From Chlorobium sp. (GTDB taxonomy: Bacteria > Bacteroidota > Chlorobiia > Chlorobiales > Chlorobiaceae), in assembly GCA_028277485.1 (NCBI GenBank), contig JANQGE010000030.1, forward strand, positions 4,687 to 68,686: a stretch of DNA of 64,000 bases, read 5' to 3'. Of this stretch, positions 27,223 through 35,616 are shown in pieces. The position numbers and the translations under genes are program-made. A model generated the notes under the pieces. The model was not told the origin of the DNA, searched no databases, and worked only from the letters and a program-made list of their open reading frames with translations. How positions within the stretch are numbered: position 1 is the stretch's first letter; each line of letters opens with the position of its first letter.

Positions 27223-27355
27223 CAAGAGACGAGAATACAAGAAGGAAGAATCCAGCAAGAGAGGCATGATCGCTGGATAGCGAGATCGCATCCAGGATCA
27301 TTCCCTGGAACTCAGAACTGACATTTTGCTGACTGAGGGCTGGAGACTGCTTACT
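27205..27355. repeat. repeat family B, mosaic copy
   Basis: Runs of AGTGACGAGTGACAAGAGACGAG, GATCGCTGGATAGCGAGATCGC and GGGCTGGAGACTGCTTACTGA fill the convergent gap between tilS and the next gene and extend into the last codons of tilS. Confidence 0.6.
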
Positions 27356-28397
27356 GATTTTCCTGGCTTTGCGTTTCAGGCTTGAAAAATTCGAGGGGCA
27401 GATCGGTTTTCACGATAACGGATTCAAGATTCTGCATCACATCGAGTTCTTTCAGCAATGCTTTTGCAGGCTCCGTTGTTCTTGTTCCCGAACTGCTTGA
27501 AAGCTTGATAGTCGCCCAAAGGAATGTCGATGCAAAGTAGGCCGATGTCCGGTTTTGATAGATCCATTCTGTTTGTCCTGTAACGCCGTCATCAAATTTA
27601 AGCGACAGTGCAAGCTGTTTGATGCGGTTCAGGTTGCCGAGAGTTTTCACGTCCTTGTTGCCGGAGGTCAAGCTTTGCAGTGCGCCGAGCGTCCAGTATG
27701 TGGAAGAAAGGGTAAACCAGAAGTGCGACTTGTGAATCGCCTTGTCGATAAGCGCCGCAGTTACCGAGTCCCGTACAAGGAAATTTTTTTCGGGCTCAAG
27801 GAACTTCCGCAGCAGCTGCGGGCTGTTGGCCAGAATAACCTGACGGTCAGCAGGGTGGCACATCCATAGCGTGTCGGAAAGAGAGTAGCATGTTTGATTG
27901 CCGACCTCTTCAATTGCCTTGCTTTTCCGCCGGAGATAGTCCGGTGTCAGTTTGCCGGAAAACGAGCCCCAAAGGACGCCGAGGTATTTCTGCTTTTTTG
28001 TATTCTGATGTTGAAAAGCAACGAAGAGGGTATCCACGTCGCGAGCGGGGACGATTCCGGTTTCCCGAATTACTTCCTGCAGTTCCTGACCCGACTGCAG
28101 CCAGTTCATCTCTTTCAGGGAGTCGGGAATCACTTCCTGCCAGAAAAGACTTTCCCTGATATCCTTTAATCCGGCATAGATCAGCGCATCGGACGTTCCG
28201 GGCAAACGGTCTATCACCGATGCCAGTTCAGGGTTCAGCGGTTCGGGTTCGGCTACCGGTTTTGGCCAGTTGACCCATATGAGCTGAGCGACAAGGCCGA
28301 TGGTGCCTAAAACGACCGTGATAAGAAGAAGGTTCGGTTTTTTCTTGGCTTTCTTGTCTCCGGTCTGCTGGCTGGGCTGTTCTGGTCGGGTTTCCAT
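27351..28397 (-). CDS. conserved hypothetical single-span protein
   Basis: A 348-aa protein with a basic N-terminal tail, one membrane helix (KPNLLLITVVLGTIGLVAQLIWVNW at about 21-45) and a large extracytoplasmic part. The ectodomain alternates strands and helices, for example LASVIDRLPGTSDALIYAGLKDIRES and LVRDSVTAALIDKAIHKSHFWFTLSS, which recalls DUF3352-like proteins that bind lipids or substrates, but I cannot assign it securely. It ends in TDLPLEFFKP. It is 8 bp upstream of rnhA in transcription order, so the two may share a transcript. Function unknown. Confidence 0.6.
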   Translation of the reverse strand: METRPEQPSQQTGDKKAKKKPNLLLITVVLGTIGLVAQLIWVNWPKPVAEPEPLNPELASVIDRLPGTSDALIYAGLKDIRESLFWQEVIPDSLKEMNWLQSGQELQEVIRETGIVPARDVDTLFVAFQHQNTKKQKYLGVLWGSFSGKLTPDYLRRKSKAIEEVGNQTCYSLSDTLWMCHPADRQVILANSPQLLRKFLEPEKNFLVRDSVTAALIDKAIHKSHFWFTLSSTYWTLGALQSLTSGNKDVKTLGNLNRIKQLALSLKFDDGVTGQTEWIYQNRTSAYFASTFLWATIKLSSSSGTRTTEPAKALLKELDVMQNLESVIVKTDLPLEFFKPETQSQENQ

Positions 28398-28404
28398 TCA
28401 GGCT

Positions 28405-28845
28405 TTAACTGTTGTTCTGAATCGCTTTCCGGGCAAGATAGTCACAGCGATTGTTGTACTCATTATCGCTGTGTCCTTTAACCTTATGAAAGGCTATGCT
28501 GTGCAATCTAATCAACTCGAGGATTTTTTTCCAGAGGTCAATGTTCTCAACCGGTTTTTTTGCCGATGTCTTCCAATTGTTTGCTGTCCAACGTTTCAGC
28601 CATTGTTGGTTGATCGCATTTACAAGGTAGCTCGAATCGCTGTAAAGATCTACATCACAAGGCTCCTTTAAAGCTTCCAGGGCTTTAATAGCCGCCATGA
28701 GCTCCATTCTGTTGTTTGTCGTGAAAGGGGAGAACCCGGATATTTCACGCCGGGCATTGCCGGACATGAGCAGCGCCCCCCATCCGCCCTTTCCCGGATT
28801 ACCGCTGCATGCACCGTCGGTATATATGGTTACTTTCTTGAGCAT
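28405..28845 (-). CDS. rnhA: ribonuclease HI
   Basis: RNase HI removes RNA from RNA-DNA hybrids. The DEDD residues are seen as Asp10 in IYTDGACSGNPG, Glu in TNNRMELMAAI (about 48), Asp in DLYSDSSYLVNAI (about 70) and Asp in NRCDYLARKA (about 134); the His loop is VKGHSDNEYN. 146 aa is normal. ATG 28845 gives MLKKVTIYTDG. Confidence 0.95.
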   Translation of the reverse strand: MLKKVTIYTDGACSGNPGKGGWGALLMSGNARREISGFSPFTTNNRMELMAAIKALEALKEPCDVDLYSDSSYLVNAINQQWLKRWTANNWKTSAKKPVENIDLWKKILELIRLHSIAFHKVKGHSDNEYNNRCDYLARKAIQNNS

Positions 28846-28883
28846 CAGGGTTGTTCTCTTTCAACGACTCTACTTTTCCGCAG

Positions 28884-28920
28884 ACAAAAAAGGCTCAACG
28901 ATGAACAAGTTGAGCCTTTA
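28884..28920 (-). terminator. rho-independent terminator, probably of rpmB
   Basis: On the minus strand AAAGGCTCAAC pairs with GTTGAGCCTTT around a nine-base loop, followed by six T. A family A copy separates it from the rpmB stop. Confidence 0.85.
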
Positions 28921-28940
28921 AAACAGTATGAAGCACTTTA

Positions 28941-29057
28941 GGGCACCTCTATTTATTTATTCCACGCTTCAATTGCTTCGTTGATCGGATAAAAAAGGGT
29001 TTCTGCGCTCCGTTCGCCTTGCACTTGAACCGCTCATGACAATAAATAGACGTGCCC
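28941..29057. repeat. interspersed repeat family A, short subfamily
   Basis: About 117 bp, ends GGGCACCTCTATTTATTTA and AATAAATAGACGTGCCC. The interior is the short form: CTTCAATTGCTTCGTTGA, GGTTTCTGCGCTCCGTTCG, TTGAACCGCTCATGAC. The copies at 38.97 and 48.80 kb share it. Confidence 0.9.
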
Positions 29058-29074
29058 TTTATTGTCCTGGGAGG

Positions 29075-29293
29075 CTACTTGATCAGTTTCGCAAGTTCGC
29101 CGGTACCGGTTTTTGACATGATTTTCATTGCTTTGGCGGAAACGCGCACCTTTACCCAGCGTTTTTCCTCTTCAACCCAGATTCTTTTCGTATGAAGATT
29201 CGGTTCGAAACGTTTGCGGCGATGGTTGTTCGCGTGTGATACGCTGTTTCCGTATTTGGGCCGCTTTCCAGTCAGTATGCAGACTTTTGACAT
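29075..29293 (-). CDS. rpmB: 50S ribosomal protein L28
   Basis: 72 aa starting MSKVCILTGKRPKYGNSVSHANNHRR, the standard bL28 opening, ending KTGTGELAKLIK. The ATG at 29293 is chosen because family members start there; longer in-frame extension would run into bchG. It is 77 bp downstream of the bchG stop on the same strand. The Cys pair of zinc-binding L28 forms is not complete here (only Cys4). Confidence 0.95.
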   Translation of the reverse strand: MSKVCILTGKRPKYGNSVSHANNHRRKRFEPNLHTKRIWVEEEKRWVKVRVSAKAMKIMSKTGTGELAKLIK

Positions 29294-29369
29294 GATTGCT
29301 TTTTTCTCGTTGTGAAAATGAAGGCGAATATAGCAATTCTTTTGGAAAGTAAAAAAGTCTGGCAAGGAA

Positions 29370-30362
29370 TCACGGCCTGATGCCCACAGCACAAACCATC
29401 ATGGAAAGCACATAGAGCAGGGTACCGAAAGCATTGTACCAGACAGCTTTCTCTTTTGGATTATTGATCAGTGTTTTCTGCATTGGAATCTGGAAGGCAA
29501 ACAGCAGAATTGCTATGCCCGACATCATGTATGCTGATCTTGCGAGCAGGATTCCTATGGCGGCCAGCTGTGCAACATCCATGATCACGGAAGCCAGTAT
29601 GGCGGCTTTTTTCTCTCCGAGCTGCACGGGTATCGATGCAACCTTGCTGATGTTGTCGCCTACAACCGATTTGAAGTCGTTAAGCGTCATGATGCCGTGG
29701 GCGCCGATGGAAAATATGATAGCCAGTGCAATCGATTCTGATGATGGAATTCCCTGTGTTATGGCAAAGCTTCCCGTAAGCCACGCTACGCCTTCGTAAG
29801 CAAACCCTACAATCAGGTTCCCGAACCAGCCGTTTCTCTTGGCGCGTATGGGCGGCCCTGAATATGCATGAGACATGAGCACGCCGACAAAGGCGATTGC
29901 CATGACATAGGGATGGATCGACCAGGCAACAAGGAATCCTATTATGATAAGACTGAAAGTAATGATCCAGCTTGCCTGCTTTGATATTTTCCCGGATGGA
30001 ATTGGACGGTCAGGTTCATTGATTGCATCCACTTCACGGTCAAAGTAGTCGTTCATTGTCTGTGACATGGCGCACATCAGGGGGCCTGCAAGGATGATAC
30101 CCAGCAGCAGGACCGACCAGTTAGACACGATGTCCTCGCCGGTCGAGACAACACCGCAGGCAAAAGCCCACATGGGGGGAAACCATGTGACCGGCTTCAT
30201 CAGCGGCAGTATTGCCGCCGGTTGCAGTTTGAAACCCGGTTTATTGACGTTTTCAAGAGCCCGCTGTATTGCCTTTTCCCTTGCGGTACCTACTCCGGAT
30301 GAAAGCAGTTGGGATTGCAAGCTCTGCATCAGGTCGGTATTGCCCACGTTACGTCCGTTCAT
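29370..30362 (-). CDS. bchG: (bacterio)chlorophyll synthase, prenyltransferase of the UbiA family
   Basis: The 330-aa membrane protein attaches the isoprenoid tail to (bacterio)chlorophyllide. It has the Mg-binding motif NDYFDREVDAINEPDRP at about 112-128 and a second aspartate motif NDFKSVVGD at about 232, and nine or so membrane segments. The opening ILPLMKPVTWFPPMWAFACGVVSTG is shared by BchG and ChlG; BchK (BChl c/d/e synthase) lacks it, as I remember. Green sulfur bacteria have all three, so BchG versus ChlG should be checked by a tree. The stop is 77 bp from rpmB. Confidence 0.85.
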   Translation of the reverse strand: MNGRNVGNTDLMQSLQSQLLSSGVGTAREKAIQRALENVNKPGFKLQPAAILPLMKPVTWFPPMWAFACGVVSTGEDIVSNWSVLLLGIILAGPLMCAMSQTMNDYFDREVDAINEPDRPIPSGKISKQASWIITFSLIIIGFLVAWSIHPYVMAIAFVGVLMSHAYSGPPIRAKRNGWFGNLIVGFAYEGVAWLTGSFAITQGIPSSESIALAIIFSIGAHGIMTLNDFKSVVGDNISKVASIPVQLGEKKAAILASVIMDVAQLAAIGILLARSAYMMSGIAILLFAFQIPMQKTLINNPKEKAVWYNAFGTLLYVLSMMVCAVGIRP

Positions 30363-30424
30363 GGTTTACTGATTCAGGAAACAAAGCAACAATTATACGA
30401 GTTTTTCTGCAGAAATGTAAGCCT

Positions 30425-31480
30425 TTAGTTGACCGATGTCCGGTGTTTGTCCGCAATTTCACCATGCAAAGACAGTATACGCGAGAACTGTGATGCAGCC
30501 TTTCCGCTCTCCAGGCAGTCTTTAGCCTTGCTCAGGCCGTCGTCGATGCAGGTTGCGCTACCGGACACGTAACATGCTATCGCGGCACTGTACAGCGCTG
30601 CTTCTGTCTGGGCCTTCGTGGCGCTTCCGTCGAGGATACTCAGGATTATTTCTGCATTACGTTTACTGTCGCCCCCTTTCAGATCAGCAATTTTCCATCG
30701 GGAAAGGCCGAAATTTTCAGGCAGGGCTTCATGGTGTGTTATTTCCCCGTCGCAGAGTTCAGCGATGCGGGTCGGGCCGCATACGCTCGGTTCGTCAAGG
30801 CCGTTTCCTGTTTCGGTTTCTCCATGAACAACCATTGCATGACGGCACCCTGTTTCTTTCAGTGTGTGTATATAGATGTCCATGATTTGCATATCGAAAA
30901 CACCGACAATCTGCTTGGTTACCTTTGCGGGATTAGCCAAAGGGCCGAGCAGGTTGAAAATGGTTTTTATACCCAGTTCCCTGCGTACATGTGCAACGGC
31001 TTTCATGGAAGGGTGATAGAGGGGGGCATAAAGAAAGGCGAAGCCGGTTTCACGGAAAAGCTCTTCAGTTACTTCGGGCGGTAAATCTATTTGGTAGCCG
31101 AGAGCTTCAAGCACGTCGGCGCTGCCGCAGTGGCTTGTGACGGACCTGTTGCCGTGTTTTGCAATACGTACGCCAGCGCCGTTTGCAATGATGGCAGCAG
31201 CTGTAGAGAGGTTGAAGGTTCCGGCCTGATCTCCCCCGGTGCCGCAGGTATCGACAGCGTCTTTGTCGAGATGAACGGGGAGTACCCTGGAAATAAGCGA
31301 ATAATATGCTCCCGTAACTTCCTCGACCGTTACGCCCTTTTTCTGGAGTAAGGCAAGGGTAGCTGCAATAACACTGTCCGGATACTCGCTCCGCATGATT
31401 CCGGACATGCAATCTTCCATCTCGTTGCGCGAAAGATCACTGCCTGCCAGTAGCTTGTGAAGTAACTCCTTGTGCTGCAT
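30425..31480 (-). CDS. trpD: anthranilate phosphoribosyltransferase
   Basis: Second step of tryptophan biosynthesis from chorismate: anthranilate plus PRPP. The family motifs are DTCGTGGDQAGTFNLSTA (about 82-99), KHGNRSVTSHCGSADVLEALG, FLYAPLYHPSMKAV and the GLDE segment. 351 aa is normal. ATG 31480 gives MQHKELLHKLLAG. No other trp gene is next to it, so the operon is dispersed, as in other green sulfur bacteria. Confidence 0.96.
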   Translation of the reverse strand: MQHKELLHKLLAGSDLSRNEMEDCMSGIMRSEYPDSVIAATLALLQKKGVTVEEVTGAYYSLISRVLPVHLDKDAVDTCGTGGDQAGTFNLSTAAAIIANGAGVRIAKHGNRSVTSHCGSADVLEALGYQIDLPPEVTEELFRETGFAFLYAPLYHPSMKAVAHVRRELGIKTIFNLLGPLANPAKVTKQIVGVFDMQIMDIYIHTLKETGCRHAMVVHGETETGNGLDEPSVCGPTRIAELCDGEITHHEALPENFGLSRWKIADLKGGDSKRNAEIILSILDGSATKAQTEAALYSAAIACYVSGSATCIDDGLSKAKDCLESGKAASQFSRILSLHGEIADKHRTSVN

Positions 31481-31561
31481 ATAAAAAGCGTTGACAAATA
31501 GAAGAAAAACCCTGCAAAACTATAGATTAATTAAAATAAGCATGGCAATGCATACAAACTA

Positions 31562-31590
31562 AGGGTATCTCGAAAAATTTGCTGTAGGTT
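31562..31590. repeat. family A repeat, possible solo end
   Basis: GGGTATCTCGAAAAATTTGCTG resembles the end of the 17.2 kb subfamily; the rest of the element is absent upstream of the M24 peptidase gene. Confidence 0.4.
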
Positions 31591-31658
31591 CTGATGGCCC
31601 CGCGTGAGATGCTGCTGGGACCGGCGCAAAATTTGAATCACTCAAATGAGGTGAAAAA

Positions 31659-32723
31659 ATGTACGGAAGAATTGAATCGTTACTGAAAAAAATGTCTCGA
31701 CAGGGCATTGATACCGTTATTGTTTCAGATCCCCATGTTATCAGATGGCTGACAGGGTTCAGCGGTTCGAGTGCAAGGGTACTGCTCGGTCCGGAACGTT
31801 GTCTGCTGTTTACGGATTTTCGTTACGGCGAACAGGTCAAGCAGGAAGTTGACAGCATGGAATCCGTAATTATACAAGACGGTTATGCGGACGCCTTTGT
31901 CAAAGGCGGGTATCTGCAGGGAAAACGCATAGCCGTTCAGGAGGAACAGGTTACGGTCCATGAAGCCAGGCAGCTCGGTGAAAAACTAAAGGGCATGGAG
32001 ATAGTGCCGGTTCATGGTTTTTTTTACGAGTTCCGAATGATCAAGAATGAAATTGAAATAGCATACATGAAACATGCTGCTGCAATCAGCGAACAGGTGC
32101 TGGAAAAGATATTGCCGTTGATTTCCCCCGATGTGACGGAAGCCGATATCGCAGCGGAGATATCTTACTGGCACAAGCGTCTTGGGGCCGAAAAGGACTC
32201 TTTTGATCCGGTGGTTGCATCCGGTCCCCGCTCAGCTCTTCCGCATGCAAGGCCCGGAACGGACAGGTTCAGGCCGGGAACTCTGATTGTCATCGATATG
32301 GGATGTGTCTACAATGGCTATGCTTCCGACCAGACGAGGACTGTTGCTCTCGGCAAGGTGACGGATGAAGCCCGGAAGATCTATAACATTACGAGGGCAG
32401 CGCAGCAACTGGGCATTGATGCCGCCCTGCCCGGGATGTCCGGCAAGGAACTTGATGCTCTGGTGCGCGGTTATATCGACAAGCATGGTTACGGTGAGCA
32501 CTTCGGGCACGGTCTTGGTCACGGTGTCGGCATTGAAGTTCATGAAAAACCTCGTCTGGGCAAATCATCCGACGACATTTTGCCGTTGCGCTCGGTGTTT
32601 ACCGTTGAGCCCGGGATTTATCTCCCCGGCAAGTACGGTGTCCGTATCGAGGATACTGTAGTTATGGAGGAAGGGGGGGCGGTTCCTTTCCAGCATTTCA
32701 CCAAGGAACTTATCGAGCTGTGA
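31659..32723 (+). CDS. pepP: M24 family metallopeptidase (Xaa-Pro aminopeptidase type)
   Basis: A 354-aa protein with a creatinase N-terminal domain (about 5-130, WLTGFSGSSARVLLG) and a pita-bread M24 catalytic domain. The metal ligands are visible: Asp in VIDMGCVYNGYASDQTRTV, His in FGHGLGHGVGIEVHE, Glu in FTVEPGIY and Glu in VRIEDTVV. The family removes N-terminal residues ahead of proline, or cleaves Xaa-Pro dipeptides; the choice between pepP and pepQ-like function is not settled by sequence. The ATG at 31659 follows GAGGTG, a weak ribosome binding site. Confidence 0.9.
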   Translation: MYGRIESLLKKMSRQGIDTVIVSDPHVIRWLTGFSGSSARVLLGPERCLLFTDFRYGEQVKQEVDSMESVIIQDGYADAFVKGGYLQGKRIAVQEEQVTVHEARQLGEKLKGMEIVPVHGFFYEFRMIKNEIEIAYMKHAAAISEQVLEKILPLISPDVTEADIAAEISYWHKRLGAEKDSFDPVVASGPRSALPHARPGTDRFRPGTLIVIDMGCVYNGYASDQTRTVALGKVTDEARKIYNITRAAQQLGIDAALPGMSGKELDALVRGYIDKHGYGEHFGHGLGHGVGIEVHEKPRLGKSSDDILPLRSVFTVEPGIYLPGKYGVRIEDTVVMEEGGAVPFQHFTKELIEL

Positions 32724-32765
32724 AGGGCAAGAGATAAGGATTCAAGGGCCAAAAGCCAGAAATAA

Positions 32766-32875
32766 GGGCACCTCTATAAATTGTCGTGAGCGCTACAAGG
32801 CGGACGAAGCGCAGAAACCCTTTCTTATCCGACCAATGACGTAATCATGGTGCGCAACAAATTAATAGAGGTGCC
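32766..32875. repeat. interspersed repeat family A copy
   Basis: 110 bp with ends GGGCACCTCTATAAATTGTCG and CAACAAATTAATAGAGGTGCC; the interior has GCAGAAACCCTTTCTTATCCG and AATGACGTAATCATGG. It lies between the peptidase and cutA, oriented opposite to copy 2 (892-1035). Confidence 0.88.
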
Positions 32876-32918
32876 AATAAGTAAAGAGCTGTTTTTAATA
32901 GCTGGAGGATAGTGCTCA

Positions 32919-33266
32919 ATGGAAAGAATACCATACTGTCTTGTAATTACGACAGCGCCGGATGCGGCTGTTGCCGAAACCCTTGCGGAAGGCTTGCTGC
33001 ATGAACGTCTTGCGGCCTGTATTCATATGCAGGATATCCGCAGCAGATATTTGTGGGAAAACAAGCTTTGCAGGGAACAGGAAACCGCTTTGTGGATCAA
33101 GACACTGGAGGAACGTTATGACAGCGTTGAGAAGTACATTCAGGAACATCATCCTTACGACCTCCCTGAAATTATCCGAGTTCCCATTACCAAAGGCTTG
33201 CCCGCATACCTTAAGTGGCTTGCTGATACTGCCGGAGGGTCAGGATCGTCCCAGAAGACTCTTTAA
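32919..33266 (+). CDS. cutA: divalent-cation tolerance protein CutA
   Basis: CutA1 forms a trimer and binds copper and other divalent cations. The 115-aa protein has LVITTAPDAAVAETLAEGLLHERLAACIHM near the start, YLWENKLCREQETALWIKT, and LPEIIRVPITKGLPAYLKWL with the terminal conserved aromatic region. The last ten or so codons (GSGSSQKTL) lie in the opposite-strand end of holB: the two genes overlap tail to tail by 27 bp. ATG 32919 gives MERIPYCLVITTAP. Confidence 0.93.
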   Translation: MERIPYCLVITTAPDAAVAETLAEGLLHERLAACIHMQDIRSRYLWENKLCREQETALWIKTLEERYDSVEKYIQEHHPYDLPEIIRVPITKGLPAYLKWLADTAGGSGSSQKTL

Positions 33267-34412
33267 GCGTATGGAATAAGCGGCGAGGGTCAGTAGCGGG
33301 TTGACGTTACGTTGAATGGCGCGGATAGCCTCTTCGGTAACCGTAGAGAGCGCGAAAAAGTCAGGATCGGTGAAGTTCTGGACGAAACGGTCGATTGTCT
33401 CACCGAGATCAGGGTTGTTGAACGATGTCCAGTCAGGGTCGATCTTTCTGTGGTTGATATCCTGGAAAAAAAGCAGAATCGAAGCAAGAAGGGAGATGAT
33501 CTCCTGTTTGCCCAGGTTTTTTGAAAGTTCTTCCGTTCCTGCAATGGCTTCCCTGAGTCTGTTCGGAGAGAGGACGTTTCGCAGGAAATCAATAGCTTTG
33601 TCACGGGCAGAGATGCCCTCGAAGGTTTCCAGGCTGTCCTCCTTAAAGCTGTTGACGGTATCTATTGCGACACGGAGGTTACCCCTTGAAAAATTTGTGA
33701 TAAAGTGCTTCATCTCATCCTGAAGTTCGGGATAGGCAGTTTTCAGCCAGCGGTCCAGGTCGGCCGGTTTTATCCTCGAGAACTTCAGTGCCTGACACCG
33801 TGAACGGATAGTGGGCAGGACGCTTTCAGGCCGGGAAGATACCAGAATGAACAGTACGTGTTCGGGTGGCTCTTCGAGCAGCTTCAGCAATTTGTTTGCA
33901 GCGGAAGGGTGAAGCTTCTCCGGCCGGGATAAAATGAATACTTTTTTTCCGTCTTCGACGGGCATAAACGATGCTTTCTGCTGCAGAGCCGTTACCTGTT
34001 CGGTAAGGATACCCATGGAGCGGTCCATCGAAGGCGTAAAATACGGGTTCCGTTTTTTCTGCTCGATCAGAGAGTCGTAGCGTTCTCTTGCTTCAGTGAT
34101 GCGCTTGTTTTCTGCTTTTGCAGGGTCGCTTTTTTCAAGAAGGGCCGATTCGACAGGGAACACGTATTCAATATCCGGATGCATGAAGGTCTCGATCTTC
34201 CGGCAGCTCCTGCAGGTTCCACATGACCCGCTGTCATAAACGGCCGTGCGGTTTTTGCAATTGAGGGACTTGGCGAGTTCAAATGCCACAGACTCTTTTC
34301 CGATTCCCTCGGGTCCTGTGAAGAGGTATGCATGAGCAAGCCGCCCGGATAGTACGGCTTTTTGCAGAATACTTACTTGCAGGTTTTGGCCGATAATACT
34401 CTGCCAGCTCAT
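33240..34412 (-). CDS. holB: DNA polymerase III delta' subunit
   Basis: The clamp-loader delta' subunit, 390 aa. It starts MSWQSIIGQNLQVSILQKAV with the P-loop-like GPEGIGKES at about 33-41, and a zinc-binding four-Cys cluster (CKNR...GSCGTCRSCRK). The AAA+ sensor region is LLKLLEEPPEHVLFILVSSRPESVLPTIRSRCQ, the typical LEEPP segment. C-terminal helices follow. An insert of charged residues at about 85-125 is longer than in E. coli. It overlaps cutA by 27 bp on the opposite strand. Confidence 0.9.
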   Translation of the reverse strand: MSWQSIIGQNLQVSILQKAVLSGRLAHAYLFTGPEGIGKESVAFELAKSLNCKNRTAVYDSGSCGTCRSCRKIETFMHPDIEYVFPVESALLEKSDPAKAENKRITEARERYDSLIEQKKRNPYFTPSMDRSMGILTEQVTALQQKASFMPVEDGKKVFILSRPEKLHPSAANKLLKLLEEPPEHVLFILVSSRPESVLPTIRSRCQALKFSRIKPADLDRWLKTAYPELQDEMKHFITNFSRGNLRVAIDTVNSFKEDSLETFEGISARDKAIDFLRNVLSPNRLREAIAGTEELSKNLGKQEIISLLASILLFFQDINHRKIDPDWTSFNNPDLGETIDRFVQNFTDPDFFALSTVTEEAIRAIQRNVNPLLTLAAYSIRLKSLLGRS

Positions 34413-34501
34413 GTTGCAGCGTGGATCTAGTTATTATGGGTATTATGGGTGCCCTTATACCTGTCCGGCACAATGTGAAACGCTCGACAGATCAGCAACT
34501 C

Positions 34502-35413
34502 TTAGATAAACGTCAGCCAGTTATACGGATCTTCACCTGTTTGAATGATCTTCAGATAGTGAGACTGAAGAGTTTCCGTTACCGGGCCTCTTTTCTCATT
34601 GCCGATCGGGTACTTGTCAATACTTCTGACCGGAGTTATTTCAGCGGCGGTACCGGTAAGGAAAACCTCATCGGCAATATAAAGCGCCTCTCTCGGGATC
34701 ATGGTTTCATGGACTTCATAACCAAGTTCCTTTGCAATGTGGATAACAGCCTGACGTGTCAGGCCGGCAAGGATCGACTGGGCCGACATCGGGGTGTAAA
34801 TGATCCCGTCGCGGATAACAAAAACGTTCTCGCCGCTGCCTTCAGAGACATAGCCGTTAATATCCAGCCCGATACCTTCGGCGTAGCTGTCCATAATGGC
34901 TTCCATTTTAATCAACTGCGAGTTGAGATAGTTGCCGCCGGCCTTCGCCCATGTAGGGAGGGTATTCGGCGCCAGCCTGTTCCATGAGGAGATACGAACG
35001 TCAACCCCGGTCTCAAGGACATCTTCACCGAGATAGGCACCCCATTCCCATGCAGCGATTGCAACTTCGATCGCCGCCAGGTGAGGGTTGACACCAAGTG
35101 CCCCCTGCCCCCGGTATACCAGCGGCCTTATGTAGCATGATTTATGGCCGTTTGCCTCAATGGTGGCAAGGATGGCATCTTTCAGCTCCTGCATGGAGTA
35201 GGGTATCTCGATCCTGTATATTTTTGAGGAGTCGTAAAGGCGTCTAATATGTTCATCCAGAAAAAGAACCGCGGTGCCCTTCGTCGTTTCATAGCATCGT
35301 ATTCCTTCAAAAGTTGATGAACCGTAATGAATAACGTGCGACAGGACGTGTATTTTTGCATCATTCCAGTCGATAAGCTCGCCGTTCATCCAGATTTTTT
35401 CGGACTTGTTCAT
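34502..35413 (-). CDS. ilvE: branched-chain amino acid aminotransferase
   Basis: PLP-dependent transaminase of fold type IV, last step of leucine, isoleucine and valine synthesis. The PLP Lys sits in PTWAKAGGNYLNSQL at about 165; other landmarks are HYGSSTFEGIRCYE near residue 30 and GYVSEGSGENVFVI at about 195. 303 aa is standard. The ATG 35413 gives MNKSEKIWMNGEL. It is divergent from the sequences around the truncated family A copy. Confidence 0.95.
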   Translation of the reverse strand: MNKSEKIWMNGELIDWNDAKIHVLSHVIHYGSSTFEGIRCYETTKGTAVLFLDEHIRRLYDSSKIYRIEIPYSMQELKDAILATIEANGHKSCYIRPLVYRGQGALGVNPHLAAIEVAIAAWEWGAYLGEDVLETGVDVRISSWNRLAPNTLPTWAKAGGNYLNSQLIKMEAIMDSYAEGIGLDINGYVSEGSGENVFVIRDGIIYTPMSAQSILAGLTRQAVIHIAKELGYEVHETMIPREALYIADEVFLTGTAAEITPVRSIDKYPIGNEKRGPVTETLQSHYLKIIQTGEDPYNWLTFI

Positions 35414-35484
35414 TGCTCGGACATTGGTTTGTGAAAATACCGTAGCTTAAACCTACAAAATATATTGTTTTGTCTTTTCATTCA

Positions 35485-35535
35485 GGGCACCTCTATACAT
35501 TTGTTACGCGCCCTGATTGCTTCGATGGGCCGATA
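35485..35535. repeat. family A repeat, solo left half
   Basis: GGGCACCTCTATACATTTG then CGCCCTGATTGCTTCGATGGGCCG, after which the family match stops. Lies between ilvE and pfk. Confidence 0.7.
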
Positions 35536-35616
35536 GGGGAGGATCAAGGTACCCTTCAAGCTTCCTGCACGTATTTAGACGCGCTTTCTTTCGGGGTTCG
35601 GCGTCAAGAGTGCTTT

